64,000 bases of DNA from assembly GCF_030409685.1 (NCBI RefSeq), contig NZ_JAUFQJ010000024.1:434001-498000 (forward strand), written 5' to 3'. How positions within the stretch are numbered: the stretch's first letter is position 1; every line of letters begins with the position of its first letter. A program made the position numbers and the translations under genes. Shown piece after piece: positions 27,315 to 38,100 of the stretch. The notes under the pieces are model-generated. The model saw only the letters and a program-made list of their open reading frames with translations, searched no databases and was not told where the DNA came from. Origin of the DNA: Ferruginibacter paludis. GTDB taxonomy: Bacteria; Bacteroidota; Bacteroidia; Chitinophagales; Chitinophagaceae.

Positions 27315-28991
27315 TTATTGCCCCCGTCCAAATTCAGGAGCCGGCTTGTCGTACCATACCCGCTCATTCGACAAGGTTAATACATCAATTACATTGGGTG
27401 TAAATCCTTGTGCTGTATAGGCGGCGCTCCAGTTAACACGATTCACTTCTCCCGGATCATTGATCCAGAAACGGCGGGGGATTTTTTCTCCAAATGGCTC
27501 CCTTGGATAATACGCAGAACCTGTTTTTGGATAGCCTGTTCTGCGGTCAAAAACATAGGCTTCATTTGGCTGACGAATCAGGTTAAGATGCTGTTGTATG
27601 TAGATCCGCTCCAGGTCATTTGTTCCGTTTAAAACAATATTGGAGTTGTTTTGATAGGCAGCGATTTCTGTAGCGCCACTACCGGAGTAAGCCGTTGTTG
27701 ATCCTGCCGTGATGGCAATCGCATTCATAGTTTTGATGGATGCTTCAATGCCTTTATTATACCAGGCCGCAGCATCGCCGGGAATATAGCCTTTCTTGAT
27801 AAACTCTGCTATCATCAGGCAAGACTCTCCTGCACTGGCAAGCAGTTCGGTAAAGGTGCCGGAAGTACTTCCATCCCAGCGGGGTGCATAAAAGCGGCGG
27901 TTAATGGTGGAGATCAGGAAATATTTATTCAGACCACCTGCATCAAAACCGTTGCTGCCGAAATATGCTTTCTGCGGTGTATTGATTGTCCAGTCAATCG
28001 GGCCACCCTGGAACTGGATTAGCGGATCATTGATGTTGATAAAAGAAGGGAGTGTTTTACCATACTTGGTCAATGTATCTTTAAAAGAACCCACCAGGCT
28101 GTTGGGATTAAAATACACCCCTATTCTTGGGTCATTTACCTTCTTCATAAAATCAACAATGGCAATACCGCCATACTTGATATCGCGGTAATTGATGGCG
28201 CCGCCGGCTGCATCATAATTAACGTTTACATAAGTAAGGTTATCATCCACGCTTTGTATCGGGCCAATCGCATTGGCCATTACTTCAGCTGCAATGGCGG
28301 CTGTTTTCGTTTTATCCTGGTTCTCGTAACGGGCTGCAATGCGCAGCTTTAATGTATTGGCCAGTTTTATCCATTTGTTCCAGTCGCCTTTATAATATAC
28401 ATCCGACGTACCGAAAGTTTTTGTTGTTGCCGTGCTGGGCGCAGACAATGTTGTAATTGCTGTGTTTAGCTGACTTAAAAAAGTTGCAAACAAGGTTTCC
28501 TGTGTATCAAATACAGGATTAAACACGCCTTCGTAGCGGCCTTTGATTGCTTCAGAATACGGAATAGAACCATTTAAATCTGTCACTTTTATGCCCTGCA
28601 TTACCTGCAGAATATAAGTTGTAGCGCCCATTTTTGCATAGTCTGCCGAATCTGCTTTTAAACTGATCTGCCTTCTTATTTCAAATAAATTAGGCAATAC
28701 CTGTGAGTAAAAAACATTGTACCTGCTGTTGGCATTGGAAGTTATTTCGTACGGGCTGGAAGTAAAATGCTGCGTAAAACGGAACAGCTGTTCAAAGCTT
28801 TCCCAAACCCATTCTGTACCATTCACCGCCAGCTGATCTTCAGCATAAGTAAAAAGAAATTTAGGATCGGGCGTTGTTACATTTGACGGGTTGGTATTAA
28901 TCGTTCCAAAATCTTTTGTACAACCGGCACACAGCAGCAATACGCCCACCGTTGCCGCCAAAAGGTTGAATCTTAATTTATAATTTTTCAT
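27315..28991 (-). CDS. SusD/RagB-family nutrient-binding lipoprotein
   Basis: 558 residues. Lipoprotein signal LLAATVGVLLLCAGCTKDFG with lipobox CAGC. The mature protein has the SusD layout of an N-terminal helical (TPR-like) region (FLFTYAEDQLAVNG ... YNVFYSQVLPNLFEIRRQI) and a C-terminal end rich in loops with the typical closing block IYIQQHLNLIRQPNEAYVFDRRTGYP. It looks like the SusD-like_2 branch. It sits on the outer face of the outer membrane and presents a glycan or oligomer to the SusC channel. Directly downstream of susC, with 27 bases between, in one operon controlled by the direct-repeat operator at 32507-32545. Confidence 0.9.
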   Translation of the reverse strand: MKNYKLRFNLLAATVGVLLLCAGCTKDFGTINTNPSNVTTPDPKFLFTYAEDQLAVNGTEWVWESFEQLFRFTQHFTSSPYEITSNANSRYNVFYSQVLPNLFEIRRQISLKADSADYAKMGATTYILQVMQGIKVTDLNGSIPYSEAIKGRYEGVFNPVFDTQETLFATFLSQLNTAITTLSAPSTATTKTFGTSDVYYKGDWNKWIKLANTLKLRIAARYENQDKTKTAAIAAEVMANAIGPIQSVDDNLTYVNVNYDAAGGAINYRDIKYGGIAIVDFMKKVNDPRIGVYFNPNSLVGSFKDTLTKYGKTLPSFININDPLIQFQGGPIDWTINTPQKAYFGSNGFDAGGLNKYFLISTINRRFYAPRWDGSTSGTFTELLASAGESCLMIAEFIKKGYIPGDAAAWYNKGIEASIKTMNAIAITAGSTTAYSGSGATEIAAYQNNSNIVLNGTNDLERIYIQQHLNLIRQPNEAYVFDRRTGYPKTGSAYYPREPFGEKIPRRFWINDPGEVNRVNWSAAYTAQGFTPNVIDVLTLSNERVWYDKPAPEFGRGQ

Positions 28992-29018
28992 ATAATTATT
29001 TTAAATTTTTCCTTTTAA

Positions 29019-32000
29019 TTAAAAGTTGGCCCTTAGTGAGAAAACAAGGTTTCTTGTCATAGGAAGAAATCCATTTTCGCCGGAGTAGGCCGTATTGTTT
29101 GAGTTATTGGAAGCCGGGTTAAAGTTATACGGCAGTGTGTTGTACAGGTACAACAAATCTCTGCCGGCAAGGCTCATGCTCATGCCTTTTAACCTTAATT
29201 TTTTAAACACTTTTTCTGTAAAAGCATAACTCAAAGCAACCTGGCGAAGCGATATCCAGGAACTTTTAACTACCCAGTAATCAGACACACCGGTAGAAGC
29301 AGAACCATACCTGTAGCCGAACTGGGGCAAATGGGTAGGCTCTACAAAACCTTTGTTGTAAGCTTCTTCAAAGGTCATTCCACCTACATCCACACTGCTG
29401 CCGTCGGCCTGTGTAATGGTTTGTCCTTTATCAAACACACCTTTAACAATAATGCCATCGTCGTAAGTAATGCCATCATATTTGCTGGTCCAGGTAATGC
29501 CGCCGTGAGCAGCATCTCTCCCAAACAAGGTATTCGGAAAAACGCCGGTATGCGTACCAAACCTGTAACTGGCCAGTACAAAGTCGCCGCCTATTTTTGC
29601 ATCCAGCAATACATTTAAAGTAAAGTTTTTATAACGGAAGGTATTGTCCCAACCGGTACGGAATTTAGCATTGATATCACCCACATCCTGCCAGTAGTTA
29701 CTTCTCTGTGGAAAGGCTGCACGTGCATCACCTCTCCATCTTAAAATAGGCTGACCGGGTACAGAAGATGGAATAGAATTAATCTGTGATCTCAATGTGC
29801 CGTATGATTTTCCTACCACTGCCCAGGTACTTATTTCTGCAATGTCTGCACCAAGATTGTATTCACTTCTTCCAGGATACAGAGACACAATCAGGTTGCG
29901 GTTTCTTGAATAATTCAACGTAGTAGTCCAGGAGAAATTTTTAGTACTTACAGGCGTTGCATCAATTGCAATTTCAATACCCTTGTTTTGAATATTACCA
30001 GCATTGATCAGGATAGAACTTACTCCAGTTTCAACCGGGGCAGTTATATCCAGGATTTGATTTTTGGTGTTATCCTGGTAAAAACTAACATCCAGACCGA
30101 TACGACTTTTCAGGAAGCGAAGATCCACACCAATCTCTTTAGAGATCTTTCTAACAGGAAGTATATTTGGCTGTAATACCCTGCTGGATGAGTAAGTAGA
30201 AGTAGGCACAGTTACACCGTTGGAATTGCTGAAGCCATTTAGAGCGAAGCCGCCATTCAGTGAAAAAGGATCGGTATCACCACCCAATGCCGCTACGTTG
30301 GCTCTTAATTTACCAAAAGAAAACCAGTCTGGTAATTTAAAAGTTTCTGTAAATATCCATGAAGCACTTACGGCCGGGTATTTATAAAAATTGTTTCCTG
30401 TACCATCTGAATAGGTTAACGCAGAAGACCAGTCGCCCCTGAATGTTCCCTGTAAAAAGAGCTGATTTTTATAAGCGATATCAGCACTTGCATATACAGA
30501 ATTTAATTTTCTCCTGTTAAGAATACCGCCGTTAACAGTAGGCGGGTTTACAGAATTCGTGATAAAGAAATTGCCGGGATAATTTAAACCGCCGCTTGTT
30601 GTTGCAGTGGAATACGTTGTTTTATAATCCTGCGATTCGGCACCGATATAACCTGAGATAGAGAGGTCTTTATTGATCTCTTTATTCATCATCAGCATCG
30701 CTTTTAAAAATTTGGATTCCTTGGTATTAAAGCCCTGCGAATAAGAACCGCCTGCAAAATTGGGCAATTCTCCCAGTTCTTTATTTTCTGATTTGCGGTA
30801 GATATTATTGATATTTCCTTCCAGTACCAGTTTAGCCCAGCTGGTTACATCCGCTGTTAAAGCGATCCGGCTGCGCAACATTTGTTCGTTCTGAAAATAA
30901 TTATCGTTGTATAAATTAAACCAGAATCTTGATTCAGGTGCTTTATTAGGTTCGGCATTGTTCGTAGGGTCGGGAGTGCCACCCAGTATGCTGGTATATT
31001 TATCAGGCTGCATCCAGTATTTGGTATCGTAGTTTCTTGGAAGCACCCAGGTATACATGTGGCCTATATTGTAAGAACCGAAGGCGTCAAGACCGCCTAA
31101 GCGGGGTGGGTTTTTTCCGGCAAAATCGGTATAGGCTGTGCTGATATCAATGTTTAACCGGTTGGTAATTTTATGCGTTACCCTTAAATCAAACGAGTTC
31201 TTTTTTAAAGTGTTATTCAGGTAAATACCGCGGGCATCATTGTAATTATAAGAAAACCGAAAGGTAGAACGATCGGTTGCAGCATCCAGTGCTACGTTGG
31301 TATTGGTACCACCACCGTTCTGATATGCATCCAGATAGTTATTGGGATGTGGCAGGTATTTGGTCATGGTGCCATCATAGTTTCTTACGTCCTGGCCCAG
31401 CATTCTCGGACCCCAGTTTTCGCCTTCTCTTTGAATCTGGCGATCGATATAAGGTTGATTGGTAGCTGGATCGATCGGAAATACCTTGGTAGTCCAGTTT
31501 TGATCAGCGGTATAATTAGGATCCCTGTTATCTGTAAAAAAAGCGCCTACACTACCGCCGCCAAATTCATTCTGGAAATCCGGCCCTTTGTATGGCTGAG
31601 AGAGGTTGAGGGTCTGATTAACACTTACACCAATCCCCTTCCGTTGACTACCTTTTTTTGTAGTGATCAGTACCACGCCATTGATGGCTCTTGTTCCATA
31701 CAAAGCTGCAGCAGCAGAACCTTTCAATACCGATACGGTTTCAAAATCTTCCATGTTCAGGTTCTTCAGATCGTTACCAAAGTCACGGCCTTCACCAGCG
31801 AAAATATCATTGTCCATGATAACGCCATCTATAACAAATATGGGTTGGTTATTTTTTCCCAGGGTTGAGTTACCGCGGATGATGATTTTTGTATTTCCAA
31901 ACAAGCCACCTGCACCCTGGTCGATCTGCACACCGGCCACGCGGCCCTGCAATGCGTTGATGGGATTGACTTCATTTGTTTTGGCAAGTTCAGATCCTTT

Positions 32001-32390
32001 GATGTTGGTTACAGAGTAACCCAGTTCCCGTTTTTGTTTGGTTATACCGAGGGCGGTAACGACCACTTCGTTGAGGTCGCCGGTTGCAATGTCAAGCGTT
32101 ACGTTCAGCTGGCTGGCATTTTGCGTATTCAGTTCTTTGGTGGTAAAGCCCTGAGAACTGATTACCAGTGTTGCATTTGGTTTGTCTACGCTGATGGAAT
32201 AATGTCCGTTTTCATCGGTTACTACCGACTGGCGGGTGCCTTTTACATTTACCGTTGCAGCTGGAACGGCGGCCCCCTTGCTGTCTTTAACATCACCTGT
32301 TACTGTTCGTTTTACCTGGGCAAACAAAGTAAGGTTGCCAAAAGCAAGAGTAAACAAAAAGAGTAACAACCATTTTTGATTTTTCGTCAT
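29019..32390 (-). CDS. SusC/RagA-family TonB-linked outer membrane transporter
   Basis: 1123 residues. Signal peptide (WLLLFLFTLAFGNLTLFAQ), a carboxypeptidase-regulatory-like domain (~28-108, VTGDVKDSKGAAVPAATVNV), the TonB-box-like linker NEVVVTALGITKQKRELGY, the plug (INALQGRVAGVQI, VIDGVIMDND, VLKGSAAAALYGTRAINGVVL) and a long beta-barrel ending in MTRNLVFSLRANF, with an aromatic C-terminus as required for barrel insertion. It imports oligosaccharides across the outer membrane using TonB energy with the SusD partner downstream. No extracellular glycoside hydrolase lies in the window, so the substrate is not evident. Expression is likely driven by the promoter at 32478-32508 and the AraC-type operator next to it. 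Confidence 0.95.
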   Translation of the reverse strand: MTKNQKWLLLFLFTLAFGNLTLFAQVKRTVTGDVKDSKGAAVPAATVNVKGTRQSVVTDENGHYSISVDKPNATLVISSQGFTTKELNTQNASQLNVTLDIATGDLNEVVVTALGITKQKRELGYSVTNIKGSELAKTNEVNPINALQGRVAGVQIDQGAGGLFGNTKIIIRGNSTLGKNNQPIFVIDGVIMDNDIFAGEGRDFGNDLKNLNMEDFETVSVLKGSAAAALYGTRAINGVVLITTKKGSQRKGIGVSVNQTLNLSQPYKGPDFQNEFGGGSVGAFFTDNRDPNYTADQNWTTKVFPIDPATNQPYIDRQIQREGENWGPRMLGQDVRNYDGTMTKYLPHPNNYLDAYQNGGGTNTNVALDAATDRSTFRFSYNYNDARGIYLNNTLKKNSFDLRVTHKITNRLNIDISTAYTDFAGKNPPRLGGLDAFGSYNIGHMYTWVLPRNYDTKYWMQPDKYTSILGGTPDPTNNAEPNKAPESRFWFNLYNDNYFQNEQMLRSRIALTADVTSWAKLVLEGNINNIYRKSENKELGELPNFAGGSYSQGFNTKESKFLKAMLMMNKEINKDLSISGYIGAESQDYKTTYSTATTSGGLNYPGNFFITNSVNPPTVNGGILNRRKLNSVYASADIAYKNQLFLQGTFRGDWSSALTYSDGTGNNFYKYPAVSASWIFTETFKLPDWFSFGKLRANVAALGGDTDPFSLNGGFALNGFSNSNGVTVPTSTYSSSRVLQPNILPVRKISKEIGVDLRFLKSRIGLDVSFYQDNTKNQILDITAPVETGVSSILINAGNIQNKGIEIAIDATPVSTKNFSWTTTLNYSRNRNLIVSLYPGRSEYNLGADIAEISTWAVVGKSYGTLRSQINSIPSSVPGQPILRWRGDARAAFPQRSNYWQDVGDINAKFRTGWDNTFRYKNFTLNVLLDAKIGGDFVLASYRFGTHTGVFPNTLFGRDAAHGGITWTSKYDGITYDDGIIVKGVFDKGQTITQADGSSVDVGGMTFEEAYNKGFVEPTHLPQFGYRYGSASTGVSDYWVVKSSWISLRQVALSYAFTEKVFKKLRLKGMSMSLAGRDLLYLYNTLPYNFNPASNNSNNTAYSGENGFLPMTRNLVFSLRANF

Positions 32391-32477
32391 AGCAATTGTT
32401 TTAGTTTTAAAAGAAATTCAAGCTTAAAGAGAACAGTTAGTTACAGGGCAGAGGGATAACAATTAGTTACATCTATA

Positions 32478-32508
32478 CAAAGGAAAAGCTAATATGGTTC
32501 GTCACAAA
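32478..32508 (-). promoter_or_regulatory. predicted susC promoter
   Basis: On the minus strand TTTG, 19 bases, then TTCCTTTG, a 7-of-8 match to the Bacteroidota -7 element TAnnTTTG with the normal spacing. The start point would be near 32471, giving an ~80-base leader for susC. The -33 element overlaps the proximal half of the operator. Confidence 0.65.
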
Positions 32509-32545
32509 TGGAGTAAATCGTCTTTTTAATGGACTATTTTACGAT
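32507..32545. promoter_or_regulatory. AraC-type direct-repeat operator upstream of susC
   Basis: Two AATGGA half-sites (32507-32512 and 32528-32533) start exactly 21 bases apart, and the element ends in CTATTTTACGATA. The same element, at the same offset from the promoter, lies between the DUF5107 gene and the AraC gene (38494-38532). Same-face direct repeats two helical turns apart are what AraC-family proteins bind. Confidence 0.7.
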
Positions 32546-32697
32546 AACTGAAGCTAATAAATTACGCAAAGGTTTGCGTAAAAAAACGTCCGCTGCAGCA
32601 CAACATATTATTGCAGGAAAAGTGATTGATGTAATCCTGTCAAAGAGGATGAAAAGTTACTGGCAATAAGATAAACAGAAGATGGTGGAAATATATT

Positions 32698-33753
32698 TTA
32701 CATGGCCGAAAAGCGGTAGATGGTTGTTGTGTTATACACTTCTCCGGGAGATAGTATAGCATTTGGAAAATTAGAATGATTGGGAGCATCCGGAAAGTTT
32801 TGCGTTTCCAGTGCGACAGCACCATGTTGCCTGTAAGGCACACCCTGGACGCCTGTGATGGAACCATCCCACCAGTTAGCTGTGTAAACCTGTATGCCCG
32901 GCTGATTGGTTAACACCTGTAACAACCTGCCCGAAACAGGCTCCTGTAATTCCGCAACTAATGAAATTGCCCCTGTTGAATTCTGCAACACAAAGTTGTG
33001 ATCATAGCCTTTGTCGGTAATCAATTCATTTATATTTTGTCCGATTCTTTTGTACCCGCGAAAATCAAGTGGCGTATTTTCAACTGGTGCTATTTCTCCG
33101 GAAGGGACATTGTGCTCATTCTTTTTTGTATAATTCCCCGCATTAATTTTAAGGAGGTGTTCATCAATAGTGTCATCGCTAAAGCCTGATAAATTAAAGT
33201 AAGAATGATTGGTTAAATTAATAATGGTCGGCTGATCGCAGGTTGCTTCGTATTGCAAAATCAATTCGTTGTTGGCATTAAGCAAGTAGGTTACTGTAAC
33301 CTCCATGGTGCCTGGATAGCCTTCTTCCATGTCCGCACTTGTATAGGTAAATGCAACACCAGCCGCATCTTCACTACTGATAATCTGTTTGACAGACCAT
33401 ACTTTTTTATTAAAACCAACTATGCCGCCGTGCAAATGATTGGAGCCATTGTTTACAGGCAATTGGTATTGCTTACCATTCAGTGTAAACTTCCCCAATG
33501 CTATCCTATTGGCGAACCGGCCGACAACACAACCAAAATAAGGATGTGGATTAAGGTAATCTGCCGGCCTGGCAAACCCGCTTACCATATTTTTTTTATG
33601 CCCATTTTTGTCCGGCGCAAGAATGCTCATAATCGTACAACCGTAATTTGTAAAACTTACTTCCAGCGAATCATTGCTTACCACAAATGAAAATACTTCC
33701 TGTCCGTTGATGAGGTTTTCAGCTGGTGTATTGGTGATAATTGGTTTAGCCAT
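32698..33753 (-). CDS. galM: aldose 1-epimerase (galactose mutarotase)
   Basis: 351 residues, the family's normal length. Characteristic blocks are NYGCTIMSILAPDKNG, GRFANRIALGKFTLNG, NGSNHLHGG, TNHSYFNLSG (catalytic His region) and the closing ALETQNFPDAPNH with the catalytic Glu. The enzyme interconverts alpha and beta anomers of free aldoses so that a transporter or kinase receives its preferred form. No signal peptide is apparent, so it acts in the cytoplasm. It begins 13 bases after the end of the sugar-porter gene and is the last gene of a three-gene operon (DUF5107-TPR, MFS, galM). The exact sugar is not known; galactose is the family default. Confidence 0.9.
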   Translation of the reverse strand: MAKPIITNTPAENLINGQEVFSFVVSNDSLEVSFTNYGCTIMSILAPDKNGHKKNMVSGFARPADYLNPHPYFGCVVGRFANRIALGKFTLNGKQYQLPVNNGSNHLHGGIVGFNKKVWSVKQIISSEDAAGVAFTYTSADMEEGYPGTMEVTVTYLLNANNELILQYEATCDQPTIINLTNHSYFNLSGFSDDTIDEHLLKINAGNYTKKNEHNVPSGEIAPVENTPLDFRGYKRIGQNINELITDKGYDHNFVLQNSTGAISLVAELQEPVSGRLLQVLTNQPGIQVYTANWWDGSITGVQGVPYRQHGAVALETQNFPDAPNHSNFPNAILSPGEVYNTTTIYRFSAM

Positions 33754-33766
33754 TGTTCGGTTATGT

Positions 33767-35107
33767 TCAGTGAAAATTCATTGTTGTTTCCAGCTCTTCC
33801 AGTGTTTGTCCCTTGGTTTCTTTTACTTTAAACAGCACAAATAAAAATCCCAGTAAACAAACAGCTGCATAAAAATAGAATGTGGCATCTTTAAATTTTT
33901 CAAATAAAACCGGGAAAGAAAATACGAGTATAAAATAAGCTGCCCACAAACACATTACTGCTACTGAAGTTGCTTTGCCCCTCACTTTGTTGGGAAATAT
34001 TTCGGAGATCAATACCCAGGTAACAGGTGCCAGTGACATGGCATACACGCCAATAGCAGCGAGCAAATAATAAGACACAACAGGAGATGCAGCTGCCAGT
34101 AATTGTACAATAATTAAATAGAGCACCGCCAGCCCGCCAAAGCCAATCAGCATCAATGGCTTTCGTCCTATTTTATCAACCAGTAACATGGCGGCAATGG
34201 TAAAACATAAATTTACACTTCCTATAAAAACAGTCTGCAATAACTGGTCATCCTGCGAAGCGCCGATACTTTCAAAAATTTTGGGTGCATAATTAAACAC
34301 GGTATTAATACCCGACAGTTGCTGAAAAACGGCCAGCCCGATGCCAATCAATATGGCGGGAAATATTGCTTTTGAAAACAGCTCACTGTAGGATGTTTTT
34401 TGTGTTGTATCATGCAATGTGTTTTCTATTTCAATCATAGATTGGTTGGCAAATGCTGCTCCGCCAAACCTGTTCAATATGGTAAGCGCCGCTTCTTTTT
34501 TACCCACTTTGATCAACCACCGCGGACTTTCAGGTAGACCCAGGCTTCCCAAAAAAAACAGGGCAGATGGGATAACGCCCAGTCCAAACATCCATCTCCA
34601 CGCATCATCGCCGTGGCTTGCAAAAGAATAATTGACGAGGTTGGTAATTAAAATTCCTATTACAATCGTCAGCTGGTTCAATGCTACCATGCGGCCTCTT
34701 AAATGGGCCGGCGCCACTTCTGAAATATACATAGGTGATAACATAGAAGCCATGCCCACACCAATACCGGCAGCAAACCTGGAGGCTATAAAAATATTGC
34801 GTGATGCAGCAAAGGCCATTGCCAGAGAGGATACGGCAAAGATAGCAGCGGCTACCAGCAATCCTTTTCTTCGACCTTTTTTCTCTGCAACTTCAGCGGC
34901 AATTAAACAACCAACAATAGCACCTAAGGCAAGGCTGCCCGTTGCGAAACCTTCCCAGTAAGCATCCAGGTTAAACTGCTTTTGGAGAAAAGGCAGGGCG
35001 CCTGAAATTACGGCAAAATCAAACCCAAAAAGGTAACCACCCAGGGCCGAAATAAAGGATATCCGAAGAATGTAAGTGTTGTTAAATTTAACCGGCAAGT
35101 TTTGCAT
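33767..35107 (-). CDS. sugar-porter family MFS transporter
   Basis: 446 residues with twelve hydrophobic segments. Sugar-porter signatures are present: GYLFGFDFAVISGAL in helix 1, AEKKGRRKGLLV between helices 2 and 3, ESPRWL after helix 6, QQLSGINTVFNYAPKIF in helix 7, IGRKPLMLIG between helices 8 and 9, and KETKGQTLEELE at the C-terminus (PETKG-like, with Pro replaced). It probably carries a monosaccharide such as a pentose or hexose with protons across the inner membrane. It overlaps the upstream DUF5107 gene by 20 bases and is followed by galM, so the three are one operon; SusC/SusD would bring the sugar across the outer membrane. Confidence 0.9.
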   Translation of the reverse strand: MQNLPVKFNNTYILRISFISALGGYLFGFDFAVISGALPFLQKQFNLDAYWEGFATGSLALGAIVGCLIAAEVAEKKGRRKGLLVAAAIFAVSSLAMAFAASRNIFIASRFAAGIGVGMASMLSPMYISEVAPAHLRGRMVALNQLTIVIGILITNLVNYSFASHGDDAWRWMFGLGVIPSALFFLGSLGLPESPRWLIKVGKKEAALTILNRFGGAAFANQSMIEIENTLHDTTQKTSYSELFSKAIFPAILIGIGLAVFQQLSGINTVFNYAPKIFESIGASQDDQLLQTVFIGSVNLCFTIAAMLLVDKIGRKPLMLIGFGGLAVLYLIIVQLLAAASPVVSYYLLAAIGVYAMSLAPVTWVLISEIFPNKVRGKATSVAVMCLWAAYFILVFSFPVLFEKFKDATFYFYAAVCLLGFLFVLFKVKETKGQTLEELETTMNFH

Positions 35108-38100
35108 CGTATAGTTTTGAGATCATTTTTTTGTGAATCAATGCGCCCTGGTGACTTTTGTTAAGTGCCAGTACTTCATTAAAATAGTTAGCAGCCGTTT
35201 CAGCACTTTCTTTTCCCGAACCCAGGCTGCCCAAACCCGCCAGGTAAAGACAATGTATTTTATTCAGCAGGTTTAAATCCGCATCAAAAACCAGCAAGTC
35301 TGGCAGTGACACAGCAAAATAATCAATACTGATTTCATCCTGCATATGTAGTTTTCCAAAGTTGATCAGCCGGTTAAATATTTCATTTGCCTTATCATAT
35401 TCACCGAGTTTAATCCAGGCCAGCCCCTGGTAAAAAATTTTATCCGGCTGCGGATCATTGTAAAAGATAGCCTGCACCGGTTCACTGATACCCCGGGTTG
35501 CCTTCTTAAAAAAGTGAAGGGCCAGCTCCTTTTTATCCAGGCAATCATACACCACTCCTTTCCAGTAATCAATATCATTTTCCTGTGTGCCAGGCAATTT
35601 TCCTTCCCCTAAATTGATTGGATACTGTTCAAGCGAACTCAACAATTCCAATGCATCATTATACCTACTTGCGGCGATAGCCATTTTAGTGAGCTCCAGG
35701 TAACAACACAAATATTGGCTGATGACTTTCCCTTCACCGCCTTCCCAGGGATGAAATTTAAAATGGCCGATTAGCTCTTTCGCTTTTTCATGCTGACCAA
35801 GTTGATTACAAATGGTAATTCGCTCCAGGTAAAGATCTTCCCTGCTGCAAACCAGCGGCAAATATTTTTCAAGCAAAGTCAATCTTTCTTCTAAAGGTTT
35901 ATTCAATGCCTTGTACAACTGATCCAGTTCCATCAGCACACGGGCATCGCTTTCATCCAGGCTAAAAGCCAGTTCCATAGCGGCCAGCGCCTTGTCTTTA
36001 TCGCTTTCCTTATTAAAATAAGCGAGTGCAAGATTGCGGTGTACCGTAGGGAAAGTGTTTTGGATAAGCGCAGATTTTTCCCAGCAAGCAATGGCATCCC
36101 CGTACTGGCGTTTATCGTACCAGTAATTGCCCAGGTAATACAACGCATTGGCATCTGCTGGATTGATTGCGACTGCAGCTTGCAAAACAGTTACATCTTC
36201 TACGCGGTTTGGAAATACAAACGCAGGGTTTGATTCAGCAGCCTTTTTTAAATAATCATGTGCCTTGTTTTGGTTGCCCGACTGCAATGCCAACCAGCCC
36301 AGGTAATAGTAAACCAGTGTGTATTGATTGTGTGCGGAATTACAATACAGCAACAGCAATTCAGTCGCTTCATCAAACAATCCTGCATGCGCATAATCAA
36401 AAGCATACTCGATATAGTTATGCACCCAGCCATGGGTCTGTTCGTGTATTAATGCCTTCGTCCTCTCCGCTTCAGTTTCATTATTGTTATTTTTTTGTAA
36501 CAACATTTTTTCAAACAGGCAACCGATATTAAACGGATCTATCATCAGCGACTCATCAATCAATTTTAGTGCTTCTTCATTACGGTTGAGTTTTCTTAAA
36601 ATAAAAACAACTGCATGCCGTACCGAATGGCTGTGGTAATTTTTTACAAGTGATTGCCTGATATAACCAAGCGCATCTGCATACTTATGCTGAATAACAG
36701 CTATGCGGGCAAGATTAAAATAGCCTGCATGCTGCCAGGCATCATTCCACACGCTTTTATAAAATGCATCAAATGCATCTGCCCAATTTTGCTGCATCTG
36801 CAAACAGCAGCCCAAATTATAATACACTTCCCCATCGTAAGGATTGGGATTTCTTTCTGTCAATGTTGCCACCGCAGCCCTGAAATAGCTTTCGGCGGTT
36901 TTGCTTTTCCCCCTTCTTAAATACCAAAGGCCCATGGCGTTGTTACACCTGGCATCCCTTGCATCCCTGCGCAAGGCTTCGGTATAATAATCTCTTGCAT
37001 CAAATGTGGCGTGCCGGTATTGTTCAATGTGCAGACCTGTTAAAAAAAGTTGCTCATTGTTATCAATTTCGGCTGGTTTTTTTGCAGCCATTGCGGAGGC
37101 AGGAATATCCTGCGCAGTAGCTTTGTCTTTTTGATAACTGATCAGTTCTTCGCCTGAACTGCTGTCCGTTACAATTACTTTGATGTCTTCTGACGCACCC
37201 TTAAAATAAAGTTGTGTAGTATATATTTGTTCGGGAGAACAGGCGATGGTTTCAGAGAAAAAAGTATCCTCATCATTTTGCAATTCTACTGTAAGCTGTG
37301 GAAAGAGGCTGGTTACATACAACTTTATTTCGACTTGTTGCCCATTGAATGAGAGATTGACAGCAGCATTTTTGCTGGCATTTTTTACCTCCGCCACTTC
37401 GCTGTAAGGCATAAAGTATTGGGTAAATTCTTTTTCTTCATAGGGCTGCAGCCATGAAAAATCAGGCTGGTTATCTGTAAATACGCCTGTCATTAATTCA
37501 ATATAAGGACCGTCTTCATCTGTTAAATTTCTATCCCAGGCAATACCAAAATCACTGTTGCCCCATGTCCATTGCTTTTTGCCTGGCACTAAATGATGAT
37601 CAGCCACATGGAGTAATCCACCCTTTGTGTCATGCTCATACCCGCCCATAAAATTATATTTGGAACTTACCGCCATAAAGGAAGTCGGCACTGGAATATT
37701 TTTATACCGCGAAATATCTGTACCCGGCGAATAATCTATTTTGTAGTATGTGCCTGTTGCAATGGGAAAGGTTGAAACATCTCTTTTACCATGATCATAC
37801 ACTGCGTAAACATCGGGCGGAAAAATAGACTGGTAATGCTCATTTACTTTTACTGCCGGGTTGGCCCACCATAAAAAGGTTTGCGGAAAAGGCGTTCTGT
37901 TATACAGTTTTCCGTGAATCTCAATGTATGCCCTATCGGGGTACAAAGTAATGGCTGCCATTCCTTTGGTACGAAACATTCTCTCCACTTCATTTATCCA
38001 AACCGTCTTGCTGCCGTCAGCATTGGTGGTAATGGTACAATCAACCGGTTCAAATGTAGATGGCCGGTGATGTTGCGGCCAGTTGAATTCAATACCGCCG

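Larger units (their letters stand above)
32391..32697. other. 307-base regulatory region between galM and susC
   Basis: Holds the susC promoter and the direct-repeat operator (both listed separately) and, nearest to galM (32546-32697), sequence without a recognisable signal. Confidence 0.6.
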
